Positions 52,132 through 62,074 of a stretch of DNA of 64,000 nt are shown here, one piece after another. A program made the translations under genes and the position numbers. Where the stretch lies: NCBI RefSeq assembly GCF_011302055.1, contig NZ_CP049871.1:454501-518500 (forward strand), given 5' to 3'. How positions within the stretch are numbered: the stretch's first letter is position 1; the number at the start of each line of letters is the position of its first letter. Origin of the DNA: Sphingomonas sinipercae (GTDB lineage Bacteria; Pseudomonadota; Alphaproteobacteria; Sphingomonadales; Sphingomonadaceae). Below the pieces are notes generated by a model. It saw nothing but the letters and a program-made list of their open reading frames with translations. It was not told the origin of the DNA and ran no database searches.

Positions 52132-53133
52132 ATGGCTGCCAATGCCGGACGACGGCTACTCCAACATTATGTGGATAACTTCAGGCATTTGCCCTGGCGT
52201 TCGCCGCCCGGCGAAGCGCCGCCCGATCCCTATCGCGTCTGGCTGAGCGAGGTCATGCTGCAGCAGACGACCGTCGCCGCGGTGGCGCCGCGGTTCGAAC
52301 GGTTCGTCAGCCGCTGGCCGACGGTGGGCGCGCTCGCGCAAGCGCCGGAGGCGGAAGTGCTCGGCGAATGGGCGGGGCTGGGCTATTACGCCAGGGCCCG
52401 CAACCTCATCGCCTGCGCTCGCGAAGTGGCGACCCGCGGCCGGTTCCCGACCGACGAACCGGGCCTGCGGACGCTTCCCGGGATCGGCGAATATACCGCC
52501 GCCGCAATCGCCGCGATCGCGTTCGGGCGCGACACGTCGCCGGTCGATGCCAACGTCGAGCGAGTGATCGCCCGGGTGCACGGCCTGCCAACGACGGAAC
52601 GCGCACCTATCCGCGCCCGCTTCGCTGAAATGGCGCCGCCCGGCCGCTGCGGCGATTTCGTGCAGGCGATGATGGACCTTGGCGCGACGATTTGCCGCCC
52701 GCGCGCGCCGCTTTGCGCGCAATGCCCGCTGAGCGAAGGTTGCGCGGCCTTCGCCAGCGGCTCGCCAGAGTCCTTCCCCCAGCGTAAGCCGAAGCAGCCG
52801 CGCCCGCTTCGGTTCGGGGTCGCTCACTGGATCGAGCGCGACGCCGCGGTGTGGCTGGTGCGGCGGCCGGCCAAGGGACTTCTCGGCGGGATGGCGGCGC
52901 TTCCTGGCGACGACTGGAGCGGTCCAGACGCGCCCGCCAATGCAATGACGCAGGTGACCCATGTCTTCACGCATTTCGAGCTTCGGTTGAGCGTCGTCGC
53001 GAAAGCCGAGCCCGAGGGCGAGGGCTGGTGGCATCCGATTGCCGACCTCGGCGGCGCCGGCCTGCCGACGCTTTACCGCAAGGCCGCGGGCGCGCTTATG
53101 GCGAAGCGCGCGTCGCTTGCCGCTGCCGCTTGA
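52132..53133 (+). CDS. mutY: A/G-specific adenine DNA glycosylase
   Basis: This 333-residue enzyme removes adenine mispaired with 8-oxoguanine. Catalytic Glu is in LSEVMLQQTTV, the helix-hairpin-helix is LPGIGEYTAAAIAAIAFG followed by VDANVERV with the catalytic Asp. The [4Fe-4S] cysteine pattern C-x6-C-x2-C-x5-C is present in CRPRAPLCAQCPLSEGC. The NUDIX-like C-terminal domain reads 8-oxoguanine. The ATG lies 27 bases from dciA, which it faces. Confidence 0.96.
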   Translation: MAANAGRRLLQHYVDNFRHLPWRSPPGEAPPDPYRVWLSEVMLQQTTVAAVAPRFERFVSRWPTVGALAQAPEAEVLGEWAGLGYYARARNLIACAREVATRGRFPTDEPGLRTLPGIGEYTAAAIAAIAFGRDTSPVDANVERVIARVHGLPTTERAPIRARFAEMAPPGRCGDFVQAMMDLGATICRPRAPLCAQCPLSEGCAAFASGSPESFPQRKPKQPRPLRFGVAHWIERDAAVWLVRRPAKGLLGGMAALPGDDWSGPDAPANAMTQVTHVFTHFELRLSVVAKAEPEGEGWWHPIADLGGAGLPTLYRKAAGALMAKRASLAAAA

Positions 53134-53200
53134 AGTAGGCCGGAGTCACCCGTAAAGGGTCGCCGACTTTCCACACTTGGCTCGAACGAGCAGGAACCTC

Positions 53201-53899
53201 ATGGACGATCGCTTCAACACCATCGCTGGCTGGACCTTATTTGCCGGGATCGTCGCCTTGGGCGGGTCGATCGTCGCCGCCGAGCTCTTCCATTCGGAGC
53301 GGCCGGAAAACATGGGCTTTCCGATTGCGGGCGTAGTCGAGGACGGCGAAGACACCGAAGCCGAAAAGCCGATCGCTTTCTACCTCGCCAGCGCCGACGC
53401 TGCGAAGGGCGAGCAGGTGTTCAAGAAATGCACCGCTTGTCACAATGCCGACAAGGGCGGCGCCAACGCGCTCGGCCCGAACCTTTGGGGCGTGTTGGGT
53501 GAGCCGGTTGGCAAGGGCCACGGCTTCGCGTTCTCGGACGCGCTCGCAAGCAAGGGCGGCACTTGGGACTGGGACACGATGAGCGCGTGGCTCAAGAGCC
53601 CGAAGGCATTTGCGCCGGGCACCAAGATGACCTTCGCCGGGCTCAGCAACCCTGAAGACCGCGCGAACGTCATCGCTTTCCTCAATTCGCGCAGCGATTC
53701 GCCCAAGCCGCTGCCGGCGGCTCCGGCCGAAGCCGCGGCTCCCGATCCGGGCACCGCGCCGGGCGCGACAGATGCGCAGGCTAAGGCGGGCTCCGGCACC
53801 AACGACGGCGCCCAGAAGGCGGAAGCCGAGCCGGTGATCGACGCTGGCAAGAAAGACGTGAAGGGCGGCGGCGAAGCCGACCCGACCAAGAAGAACTAG
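53201..53899 (+). CDS. cycM: Membrane-anchored cytochrome c
   Basis: This 232-residue class I cytochrome c has an N-terminal membrane anchor (about residues 9-27, TLFAGIVALGGSIVAAEL) and a haem domain with CTACH (haem attachment) and the methionine ligand in GTKMTF. It resembles CycM/cytochrome c552, which feeds electrons from complex III to an aa3 oxidase. The C-terminal tail of about 70 residues is low-complexity Ala/Pro/Gly/Lys. The start at ATG 53201 is preferred over 53177. Confidence 0.88.
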   Translation: MDDRFNTIAGWTLFAGIVALGGSIVAAELFHSERPENMGFPIAGVVEDGEDTEAEKPIAFYLASADAAKGEQVFKKCTACHNADKGGANALGPNLWGVLGEPVGKGHGFAFSDALASKGGTWDWDTMSAWLKSPKAFAPGTKMTFAGLSNPEDRANVIAFLNSRSDSPKPLPAAPAEAAAPDPGTAPGATDAQAKAGSGTNDGAQKAEAEPVIDAGKKDVKGGGEADPTKKN

Positions 53900-53917
53900 G
53901 CCGCTAGCGGCTTTCGT

Positions 53918-54814
53918 TCACTCGGACGGCGCACCTTGCTGCCGCTCGGGGCAGGGGTCTTCTTCGTAATATTTCTGGACGAACGCCCAAGCTTCCTCGG
54001 CGCTCTCCGTCCAGTGCAGCAGGTCCAGGTCCTGGCGTGAAATCACGCCTTCGTCGGCAAGCGCCTCGAAATCCACCACCCGGTTCCAGAATTCACGCCC
54101 GAACAGCAGGATCGGCAACGGCCGAACCTTGCCGGTTTGGATCAGCGTCAGCAGCTCGAACATCTCGTCGAAGGTGCCGAACCCGCCCGGGAACACCGCC
54201 ACCGCACGGGCGCGCAGCAGGAAGTGCATCTTGCGAAGCGCGAAATAGTGGAACTGGAAGCTCAGGTCCGGGGTGACGAAGGTGTTGGGCAATTGCTCGT
54301 GCGGAAGCACGATGTTGAGGCCGATGGTCTCCCTGCCTTCTTCGACCGCGCCGCGGTTCGCCGCCTCCATGATCGAGGGACCGCCGCCGGAGCAGACGAC
54401 GAAGTGGCGCGAGCCGTCCTCATCGACCGCGCAGCGGCTGGCGAGACGCGCAAGCTCCCGCGCGACTTCGTAATAATGCGCCTTGGCCTTGAGCCGCTCG
54501 GCGACGCGTTTCTGGGTTTCGTCGGTCGCTGCTTCAATGAGCGCGTCCGCCGCCGCGGGCTCGGGAATGCGCGCCGAGCCGTAAAAGACGAACGTGGAGG
54601 CGATGTTCGCCTCGTTCAGCATCAGCTCCGGCTTCAGCAGCTCGAGCTGGAAGCGGACCGGCCGCAAATCCTCGCGCAGCAGGAAGTCGAGATCCTGGAA
54701 GGCGAGCTTGTAGGCCCGGCTTTCGGTCTGCGGGCTGGACGGGACATGGCTTGCCGCTTGCGCGTCAACGCGGGAAGTCGGGAAGATGCGTTTGGGGGGT
54801 ACTGCGTCGGACAT
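53918..54814 (-). CDS. LOG family protein (TIGR00730)
   Basis: This 298-residue protein of the lysine decarboxylase-like LOG family, in which characterised members are cytokinin riboside 5'-monophosphate phosphoribohydrolases, carries PGGFGTFDEMFE and SGGGPSIMEAANRGA. It is longer than the compact LOG (about 190), matching the extended type II form. The ATG at 54814 was chosen; the upstream frame to 54904 adds a non-conserved lead. Confidence 0.87.
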   Translation of the reverse strand: MSDAVPPKRIFPTSRVDAQAASHVPSSPQTESRAYKLAFQDLDFLLREDLRPVRFQLELLKPELMLNEANIASTFVFYGSARIPEPAAADALIEAATDETQKRVAERLKAKAHYYEVARELARLASRCAVDEDGSRHFVVCSGGGPSIMEAANRGAVEEGRETIGLNIVLPHEQLPNTFVTPDLSFQFHYFALRKMHFLLRARAVAVFPGGFGTFDEMFELLTLIQTGKVRPLPILLFGREFWNRVVDFEALADEGVISRQDLDLLHWTESAEEAWAFVQKYYEEDPCPERQQGAPSE

Positions 54815-54854
54815 CGGGCGGCTCTTAGCGTCCGCCGCCCGGAACCCCAAGCGC

Positions 54855-56264
54855 TCACTCCGCAATCGCGCGACTTGCCCCCCAATCGATGCGCCGCGTC
54901 GCATACATCACCCCGGCCAGAGCTGCGAAGAGCAGCAACGATCCGATCAGCAGCGAGAAGGCTTCGAGGCTGAGCAGGATGTACAACACAGCATAAAGCG
55001 CAACCAGCAGTCCGCCGATGAACCACGCGCGCCGCCAGCTGCCGAGGACCGCCGCAGAATAAGCCGTGTTGAGGCCCGCGATCGCGGCCGCCGCCAATAT
55101 GTAAGCGGGGGTGAAGCCGATCACTTCGGCCAGGGCCAGCAACAGCACGAAGAACAGCACCAGCGCCGCGCCCATCAGCAGATATTCGACCGACGAGACC
55201 CGCACCCCGCCGATGATGTCGAACATCAGCAGCGCCAGGAAGGTGAAGGCGACGAACAGGAAGCCGTATTTGGTCGCCCGATCGACTTGCGAATAAAGGT
55301 CGACCGGCTGGATCAGGCTGATCTGAGCGGTCTGGACCGAACCTGCGTCGGTGGCGTTGGTCGTGGCTCGGGCAGCTATCGGGCTGGGCGGCGCGATCCG
55401 CTCGACCAGCGACGGAGTGCCGATGTCGCTGGTGCTGACCAGCGAACGGCCAAGCGCCAGATTGCCGACCCGGTAGGTCGCCTGAAAGCCGTCGGAACCG
55501 ATTGTCCGGCCGACGGGAAGGAAATCGCCGGCGAAGCTTGGGTGCGGCCAGCTCGACCGTACCGTCCAGCGCGTGTCGCCCGCTTGGGGCGCGAGGCTGA
55601 GTGCGGCATTGCCGCGGAAGTCGAATTGGAAATCGACGACGATCGGCTTGGAGGAGAGCGATGCGGCGTCAATCCAGGCGAAGAAGCCGCGGCCGGCGGC
55701 GGCGCCGCTACCACCGCCCGGCTGAAGCCGAAGCGGCCGGCCATCTGCGATGACGCGCGGATTGGCGCCGAGCCCGCGGGGGTCGCTAAGCGCAAAGCGA
55801 AGCTCGGCCGCGCCAAGGTTGGCTTTGGCAAGATCGACACCGCTTTGGGCGAGGTCTGCCGGCAGTGCAAAGCGGGCCCGACCCGACGCCTTCGCATCAT
55901 AAACGACCGCCTGGTAGATTGATCGCTTGCGCAATTCGGGCCGGATGTCGGTGGTCAGCTCGACCGCTTCGGGCGCCAGCGTCAGCTCGCGCACGACTTC
56001 GGTCGAACGGGTGACGCTCTGCCCGTTCTGCACCACCGTCTCGCGCGCGGTGGTGCGATAGGGAATGACCAGCGTCGGCCCGGCAAACGCCTGCGGTCCA
56101 CCCCAGCCCTCGGTGATCGATGCGGTCGCCTGCTGCGATTGCGACTGGCGGTCGTAGACCAGGGCCCAGACGACGAAGATCGGGATTGCCAGCGCGACTC
56201 CGACCAGGATCGCGAACAGCAGCTTGATCGCCGGGCTCCGCTCGCCGCCTTCAGTCCTGAACAT
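54855..56264 (-). CDS. creD: CreD-like cell envelope integrity inner membrane protein
   Basis: This 469-residue protein has one N-terminal membrane helix (about residues 14-36), a large periplasmic domain of about 290 residues and a C-terminal cluster of about six helices, the architecture of CreD. Motifs include ARETVVQNGQSV and the C-terminal YLLMGAALVLFFVLLLALAE. Proteins of this family are linked to envelope stress and beta-lactam response. No creBC regulatory genes are adjacent. The ATG at 56264 was chosen over the upstream one. Confidence 0.88.
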   Translation of the reverse strand: MFRTEGGERSPAIKLLFAILVGVALAIPIFVVWALVYDRQSQSQQATASITEGWGGPQAFAGPTLVIPYRTTARETVVQNGQSVTRSTEVVRELTLAPEAVELTTDIRPELRKRSIYQAVVYDAKASGRARFALPADLAQSGVDLAKANLGAAELRFALSDPRGLGANPRVIADGRPLRLQPGGGSGAAAGRGFFAWIDAASLSSKPIVVDFQFDFRGNAALSLAPQAGDTRWTVRSSWPHPSFAGDFLPVGRTIGSDGFQATYRVGNLALGRSLVSTSDIGTPSLVERIAPPSPIAARATTNATDAGSVQTAQISLIQPVDLYSQVDRATKYGFLFVAFTFLALLMFDIIGGVRVSSVEYLLMGAALVLFFVLLLALAEVIGFTPAYILAAAAIAGLNTAYSAAVLGSWRRAWFIGGLLVALYAVLYILLSLEAFSLLIGSLLLFAALAGVMYATRRIDWGASRAIAE

Positions 56265-56357
56265 CGTCGTCCTCCGCGCTTGGTCTTGCAGATGCGGGAT
56301 AGCGCGAGCGGCGGTGAGCGCCATGAGCGCCAAGTGATGTTTCGCTGAAATCGGCGG

Positions 56358-58157
56358 TTAGTAAACCCGCGCCTTCGGCTTGATGTAGTCGATGTCGTCG
56401 GTGAGCGTATATTCGTGGACCGGGCGATAATCGATCTTGACCGCGCCTCCCTTGCCGCCCCAGCCCTCGAACCAGGCGGCGGTATGCTTCATCCACTTGG
56501 CGTCGTCGCGCTTGGGATAGTCCTCATGCATGTGGGCGCCGCGGCTTTCCTTGCGGTTGGCGGCGCAATGCATGGTGACGACGGCCTGGCTGATCAGATT
56601 GTCGAGCTCCAGGGTTTCGACCAGGTCGCTGTTCCAGATCAGGCTGCGGTCGGTGACGTGGATGTCCTTCATCCGCTGGTAGACCGCGTCGATCTTCTGC
56701 ACGCCTTCGGCCAGCGAGCGCTCGGTGCGGAACACCGCGCAATCGGCCTGCATCGTACGCTGCATCTCTTCGCGGATTTGCGCCGTCGGCGATCCGCCCT
56801 CGGCATGGCGGAAGTGGTCGAGGCGGGCGAGGGACAGCTCGGCGCTGTCCTTTGGCAGCGGCTGTTGCTGCGCGCCCGGCTTCAGGGTTTCGCCGAGCCG
56901 GTGGCCCGTCGCGCGGCCGAAGACGACGAGGTCGATCAGGCTGTTGGAGCCAAGCCGGTTGGCGCCGTGGACGGACACGCACGCCGCTTCGCCGACCGCG
57001 AACAGGCCAGGCACGATCGAATCCGGGTTGCCGTCGCGGATGGTGACGACTTCGCCGTGATAGTTCGTCGGGATGCCGCCCATGTTGTAATGGACGGTCG
57101 GGGTTACCGGGATCGGCTGGCGGGTAAGGTCGACGCCAGCGAAGGTCATCGCCGTCTCGGTAATCCCGGGCAGGCGTTCCGCCAAGATCTTCGGGTCGAT
57201 GTGGTCGAGGTGAAGGAAGATATGATCCTTGTGCTCGCCGACGCCGCGGCCTTCGCGGATTTCCATCGCCATCGAGCGTGAGACGACGTCGCGGCTGGCA
57301 AGGTCCTTCGCGCTCGGTGCGTAGCGCTCCATGAAGCGCTCGCCCTCGCTATTGGTCAAATAGCCGCCTTCGCCGCGCGCGCCCTCGGTGATCAGAACGC
57401 CGACGCCGTAGACTCCGGTCGGGTGGAACTGGACGAATTCCATATCCTGCAGCGGCAGGCCGGCGCGAAGCACCATCGCATTGCCGTCGCCGGTGCTGGT
57501 GTGCGCTGACGTCGCCGAGAAATAGGCACGCCCGTAGCCGCCGGTTGCAAGCACCACCGCCTGCGCGCGGAAGCGGTGAATGGAGCCGTCGTCCATCGAC
57601 AGGGCGATGACCCCGCGGCACTCGCCATTCTCCATGATCAGGTCGAGCGCGAAATACTCGATGAAGAAGTCGCTCTCATACTTCAGGCTCTGTTGGTACA
57701 AAGTGTGAAGCATCGCGTGGCCGGTGCGGTCGGCGGCGGCGCAGGTGCGCTGCGCGGCCGGGCCTTCGCCCATGTTCTGCGTCATCCCGCCGAACGCGCG
57801 CTGGTAGATTTCGCCTTCCGCCGTGCGGCTGAACGGCATCCCCATATGCTCAAGCTCGACCACCGCGGCGGGCGCTTCGCGAGTTAGATATTCGATCGCA
57901 TCCTGGTCGCCGAGCCAGTCGGAGCCCTTGACCGTATCGTACATGTGCCAGGTCCAATGGTCCGGGCCCATGTTGCCGAGGCTGGCAGCGATTCCGCCCT
58001 GCGCCGCGACCGTGTGGCTGCGGGTCGGGAAGACCTTGGTGATGCAGGCGGTCTTCAGGCCTTTTTCCGCGGACCCCATGGTCGCGCGAAGGCCGGCGCC
58101 GCCGGCGCCCACGACGACGACGTCATAGGTGTGGTCGATGATCTTGTAAGCGCTCAC
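56358..58157 (-). CDS. sdhA: Succinate dehydrogenase flavoprotein subunit
   Basis: This 599-residue flavoprotein oxidises succinate to fumarate. The FAD-binding motif is [13 protein letters not shown] and the covalent FAD histidine is His48 in [10 protein letters not shown]. The active-site region has [12 protein letters not shown] and R-rich TNYHGEV. The start is GTG at 58157, overlapping sdhD's stop. Downstream lies creD, not the iron-sulfur subunit sdhB, as would be usual. Confidence 0.97.
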   Translation of the reverse strand: MSAYKIIDHTYDVVVVGAGGAGLRATMGSAEKGLKTACITKVFPTRSHTVAAQGGIAASLGNMGPDHWTWHMYDTVKGSDWLGDQDAIEYLTREAPAAVVELEHMGMPFSRTAEGEIYQRAFGGMTQNMGEGPAAQRTCAAADRTGHAMLHTLYQQSLKYESDFFIEYFALDLIMENGECRGVIALSMDDGSIHRFRAQAVVLATGGYGRAYFSATSAHTSTGDGNAMVLRAGLPLQDMEFVQFHPTGVYGVGVLITEGARGEGGYLTNSEGERFMERYAPSAKDLASRDVVSRSMAMEIREGRGVGEHKDHIFLHLDHIDPKILAERLPGITETAMTFAGVDLTRQPIPVTPTVHYNMGGIPTNYHGEVVTIRDGNPDSIVPGLFAVGEAACVSVHGANRLGSNSLIDLVVFGRATGHRLGETLKPGAQQQPLPKDSAELSLARLDHFRHAEGGSPTAQIREEMQRTMQADCAVFRTERSLAEGVQKIDAVYQRMKDIHVTDRSLIWNSDLVETLELDNLISQAVVTMHCAANRKESRGAHMHEDYPKRDDAKWMKHTAAWFEGWGGKGGAVKIDYRPVHEYTLTDDIDYIKPKARVY

Positions 58158-58549
58158 GCAGCAGCTCCGAAAGCGATCTTGCCAAGGGCGAACAGGCACA
58201 GTGCCGCGCCCGCGACCGTGGCGAACAGCAGGACGGTGCTGACCGCGAAGCGGTTGCCTTCGTCGTGGACGTAATCGTCGACGGCGACTTTCAGCCCGTC
58301 GAGGCCATGCCAGAACGCGGTGATGACGAAGAGCGCCATGGGCACGGCCGCGCTCGGCGCGCGCAGCCATTCCGCCACTGTCCGTTGGTCGAGGCTTGGA
58401 AGCATCAGGAGCGAGGCGATGAACCAGACGCCAAGCAGCAGCAGCGCGACGCTTGAAACCCGCTCGCTAAGCCAATGCTCGCCGCCTTCGCGCGCCGATC
58501 CGAGGCCGCGAACCTTGCCGAGGTCGGTCGAACTTTTGCCGATGCTCAT
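58154..58549 (-). CDS. sdhD: Succinate dehydrogenase membrane anchor subunit
   Basis: This 131-residue membrane protein has three helices and a haem-ligand region around [15 protein letters not shown]. It overlaps sdhC by four bases (ATGA) and sdhA by four (GTGA). With SdhC it binds haem b and quinone. Confidence 0.93.
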   Translation of the reverse strand: MSIGKSSTDLGKVRGLGSAREGGEHWLSERVSSVALLLLGVWFIASLLMLPSLDQRTVAEWLRAPSAAVPMALFVITAFWHGLDGLKVAVDDYVHDEGNRFAVSTVLLFATVAGAALCLFALGKIAFGAAA

Positions 58550-58941
58550 TTCACGACTCCCAAGGCGAAGACCCAGACCGCGGCGGTGCAGATTAGCGAG
58601 GCGACGATGGTCGCGACCGCGCCGGTCTTGTTGGACTTCAGCTCAAAGTTCATGCCGGTATCCATCAGAAGGTGACGAATGCCGGAAAACAGGTGCTGGA
58701 AGAATGCCCAGGTCAGCCCGATCAGGACGACCAGCCCGGCCCAGTGCGATGCGGCCTTGCTGAAATCCTCATAGGCCGTCCCGCCCTTGGCGGCCGACAG
58801 CAGCCACCAGGTCAACGCCGCCAGCCCGGCGATGGTCAGCGCGCCGCCGGTCACCCGGTGCAGGATCGACACCAGCATGTGCGGGCCCCAGCGCCAGATT
58901 GTCAGGTGCGGCGAAAGTGGTCGTTCGCGAACGGCTGGCAT
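58546..58941 (-). CDS. sdhC: Succinate dehydrogenase cytochrome b556 subunit
   Basis: This 131-residue membrane subunit has the signature RPLSPHLTIWRWGPHMLVSI with the SILHR motif and haem-ligand histidine in FQHLFSGIRHLLMD. The ATG at 58941 excludes an upstream non-conserved 51-residue lead. It is the first gene of the sdhCDA operon. The 186-base upstream region, shared with the divergent chemoreceptor, should hold its promoter. Confidence 0.93.
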   Translation of the reverse strand: MPAVRERPLSPHLTIWRWGPHMLVSILHRVTGGALTIAGLAALTWWLLSAAKGGTAYEDFSKAASHWAGLVVLIGLTWAFFQHLFSGIRHLLMDTGMNFELKSNKTGAVATIVASLICTAAVWVFALGVVK

Positions 58942-59127
58942 AGGCGAAAATGCTTTCTTTTGGCGGTTCCAAATTGGCGTTGACGGCGCCGCGAACCGCT
59001 TACGGCGCGCACCTGAACCGCGCAAGGTCGCCGGCTCGCGCCCTAACCCCGCTTTAACCATTGCCGGCGCAAGGAACGGCTCAGCCGGGCGCATTGCCCT
59101 TCAAGCGTTTTCGAGCGGAGTGACGGA

Positions 59128-60417
59128 ATGAGCAGCGACACCAGCCATCTGCAGCGGATGACGAGCGAGCAGGTCGAAGCGCGGCTGGCCGCCTACGCCG
59201 ATGGCGGCCGGTTCCAGTATTCGCTCGGCTGGCTGTGGTCCGAAGCGGGCGAGATGATTGAGAACGCCTGCCGCGATCACTTCGGCGACAAGGGCGCGGA
59301 CGTCGCCCGCACCTATTTCACGCGCCCGGTCGATGCGGCCTGGGTGCAGACCGTCGCCAAGCAGGGCCGGCTGATGTTCAGCTCCCGCGCCAGCGTGCCT
59401 GAATTCATCGCCACCCGCGCCGAGATGATCCGGCAGGTGATCCCTGGCCTTGAAGAGCGGTTCAGCGACCGGACCGAGGATCGAATTCGGGCGATCGACA
59501 CCTTTTACCGGCTGATGACCTATAGCGAGGACATCATCCTGGCGCAGATCTCGTTGCTTGAGGCCAATGCCGCCGCCGATGCGCGCGGCCGCCAGAGCGA
59601 ACAGTTCGAACGCCGCGTCGGCGACCTCGTGCGCGGCAGCACCGACCAGTCGCGCGTGCTGACGGAACGCACCCGCGCCACTGCAAGCTCGGCGCGCGGA
59701 ATGCTCGGCAAGACCAGCGAAGTCGCCGCCGCGGCCGAACAGTCTGCCGTCGCCATGCGCGAAGCCGCGCAAACCGCCGCCGGCCTGATCCGCGCCATCG
59801 AGGATGCGCGCTCTGAGGTCGAGGTTGCCGCCGACGTTGCCGTCCGCGCCGGCGACCAGGCGAGCGAAGCGGTCAAGGTCAGCCAGATGCTGTCCGGGCA
59901 CGTCGAAGCGATCGAATCGATCCTCAGCCTGATCCGCGACATCGCCGGCCAGACCAACCTGCTGGCGCTCAATGCGACCATCGAAGCGGCGCGTGCCGGG
60001 GACGCCGGTCGTGGCTTCGCGGTGGTTGCGCAAGAGGTGAAGAGCCTTGCGTCGCAGACCGCGCGCGCCACCGACGACATCACCGCCAAGATTACCGCCA
60101 TCCAGCAAGCGACCCGCCAGACGGTTGAAGCCAACGGCTCCATCCAGGGAACGGTGCACGAGGTGCAGACCTCCGCGGACCGGATTCGCCAGGCGATGGA
60201 GCTGCAGGCGCAAACCGTGACGATGATCACCGCTGCGGTCGATGAAACGGCCCTCGCCGCCGACTCGATGAGCTCGACCATTGCAGCGATCCGAAGCGAC
60301 ACCGAAAACGTCGCCACCGACATCGACGAGGTCGAAAAGGGCTTCGGCCGCTTCGTCGAGCAAATCGCCGACTTCAAGTCGACGACTAAGGAGTTCGTGG
60401 CCGGAATCGCCGCCTGA
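59128..60417 (+). CDS. Soluble methyl-accepting chemotaxis protein with globin-like sensor
   Basis: This 429-residue cytoplasmic chemoreceptor has no membrane helix. Residues about 1-155 are helical and resemble a globin-coupled sensor (HemAT-like) domain, but the region aligned to the haem-proximal helix ([14 protein letters not shown], residues 80-93) has no histidine at the expected place. Residues about 170-429 form the signalling coiled coil with the conserved tip [27 protein letters not shown] site precedes the ATG. No other chemotaxis genes lie nearby. Confidence 0.85.
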   Translation: MSSDTSHLQRMTSEQVEARLAAYADGGRFQYSLGWLWSEAGEMIENACRDHFGDKGADVARTYFTRPVDAAWVQTVAKQGRLMFSSRASVPEFIATRAEMIRQVIPGLEERFSDRTEDRIRAIDTFYRLMTYSEDIILAQISLLEANAAADARGRQSEQFERRVGDLVRGSTDQSRVLTERTRATASSARGMLGKTSEVAAAAEQSAVAMREAAQTAAGLIRAIEDARSEVEVAADVAVRAGDQASEAVKVSQMLSGHVEAIESILSLIRDIAGQTNLLALNATIEAARAGDAGRGFAVVAQEVKSLASQTARATDDITAKITAIQQATRQTVEANGSIQGTVHEVQTSADRIRQAMELQAQTVTMITAAVDETALAADSMSSTIAAIRSDTENVATDIDEVEKGFGRFVEQIADFKSTTKEFVAGIAA

Positions 60418-60456
60418 CGCTTCACCGGCCGCGCCCGCGCGGCTAGTGACGATTGC

Positions 60457-61161
60457 ATGAACATCCTTGTCACCGGCGCCAGCCGGGGAATCGGCGCCGC
60501 CGCTTTAGAATTGCTCAAGGCGCGCGGCCATGCGGTCGTCGGCCATTCGACCCGCGGCGGCGGCGACCTGGTGGCAGGCGACCTTGCCGATCCCGCCGCA
60601 CCGCGTGGCATCTGGGAAGCGGCGCTCGATCGCCTGAATGGCCGGATCGACGTCCTGGTCAACAATGCCGGCATCTACGAAGCGGTGTCGGCGGACAGCA
60701 GCGACGACGAATGGCAAGCGGCGTGGGCCCGGACGATGCGGATCAACCTGCATGGGTCGGCCGACCTGTGCCGACTGGCGGTCAATCAATTTCGTGCGCG
60801 CGGGCAGGGTGGGCGGATCGTCAATGTCGCCAGCCGCGCCGCGTCGCGCGGGGACAGCCCGGACCATTGGCATTATGCGGCGTCAAAGGGCGCGATGATC
60901 GCGATGACCAAGTCGATCGCCCGCGCTTATGCCGGCGAAGGCATACTCGCCTTCGCGGTTTCGCCCGGCTTCACCGTGTCGGAGATGACCGCTGACTATC
61001 TCGCGGGCCGCGGCGGAGAGAAAATCCTGGCCGAAATCCCGCTCGGGCGCGTCGCGAGCACCGACGAAATCGCCGAGACGATCCGCTGGCTCGCGACCGA
61101 AGCGCCGGCTTCCGCCACCGGCGCGAACATCGACGTCAACGGAGCAAGCTATGTCCGCTAG
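60457..61161 (+). CDS. SDR-family oxidoreductase
   Basis: This 234-residue short-chain dehydrogenase has the cofactor loop TGASRGIG, NNAGIYE, catalytic Ser in VASRAASRG, and Tyr-Lys in HYAASKG. The substrate is unknown. The start ATG is 36 bases after the chemoreceptor. Its last eleven bases overlap the metallo-beta-lactamase start, so the two are probably one operon. Confidence 0.9.
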   Translation: MNILVTGASRGIGAAALELLKARGHAVVGHSTRGGGDLVAGDLADPAAPRGIWEAALDRLNGRIDVLVNNAGIYEAVSADSSDDEWQAAWARTMRINLHGSADLCRLAVNQFRARGQGGRIVNVASRAASRGDSPDHWHYAASKGAMIAMTKSIARAYAGEGILAFAVSPGFTVSEMTADYLAGRGGEKILAEIPLGRVASTDEIAETIRWLATEAPASATGANIDVNGASYVR

Positions 61162-62070
61162 GATCTGGCGCACGATTCCCGCACTGCTTCTGGCCGGGTG
61201 CGCGGTCACCGTCCCACTACAATCCACACCGCCGCAGCTTGACCGCTTGCCGGCCCCGCTCGCGGTGTCGGGCAAGGCGTTCGCCGCGACCTGCAAGGAT
61301 TTGGACGATTGGGACAAGCCCGCTCCGCCGGTGCGGATCCACGGCAATAGCTACCTCGTCGGCACCTGCGGCATTTCGGCGATCCTGGTGACCAGTCCGG
61401 ACGGCCATTTCCTGATCGATGGCGGCACCGACAATGGCGCCGAGTTGATCGCGGCCAATATCCGGGCGCTGGGCTTCCGACTGGAGGACGTCAAATACCT
61501 GCTGCACAGCCATGAACATTTCGATCATGTCGGCGGCATCGCGCGGCTGCAGCAGCTCACCGGCGCGCAATTGCTCGCTTCACCAGCGGCCGCCAAGGCG
61601 CTCGCTAGCGGAGTGCCGGGGGCCGACGACCCGCAGGCCGGGATGCACGCCCCCTTCCGAATTGCGCGCGTCGATCGAATCATCAACGAGGGCGACACCG
61701 TGCGTATCGGCGACTTGGTCCTGCGGCCCTTTGCCACGCCCGGCCATACCCCTGGAGCGTTGAGCTGGAGCTGGACATCCTGCGAAGCCGGCGAATGCCG
61801 GCAGATCGTTTATGCCGACAGCCTGTCGCCGATCAGCAGCGATCGCTATCGCTTCAGCGATCATGCCGCCTACGTGCAGGCCTACCGCAACGGGCTCGCC
61901 AAGCTGGCCGACATCCCGTGCGAGATCCTGCTCACGCCGCATCCCTCGGCAAGCAAGATGATCGATCGGCTTGGCGGCCGGATGCCATTGGTGAATGCGA
62001 ACGCTTGCCGGGCTTACGCCCTCGACATCGACAAGCGGCTCGATGAGCGGCTGGCCAAGGAGCAGGGGCG

Positions 62071-62074
<4 letters not shown>
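61151..62074 (+). CDS. Subclass B3 metallo-beta-lactamase, lipoprotein
   Basis: This 307-residue metallo-hydrolase has a signal peptide with lipobox LLAGC (Cys17), so it is lipid-anchored. All six zinc ligands of subclass B3 are present: His121, His123, Asp125 and His126 in HEHFDH, His199 in PGHTPG and His264 in TPHPS. The B3-type loop DSLSPISSDRY follows the strand carrying His199. Hydrolysis of beta-lactams is expected. GGAG lies six bases before the ATG. It overlaps the SDR and touches prmA. Confidence 0.88.

Noticed and set aside
59101..60363. A 420-residue minus-strand frame opposite the chemoreceptor
   Set aside because: Gly/Arg/Leu-rich mirror of the coiled-coil gene; no domain seen.
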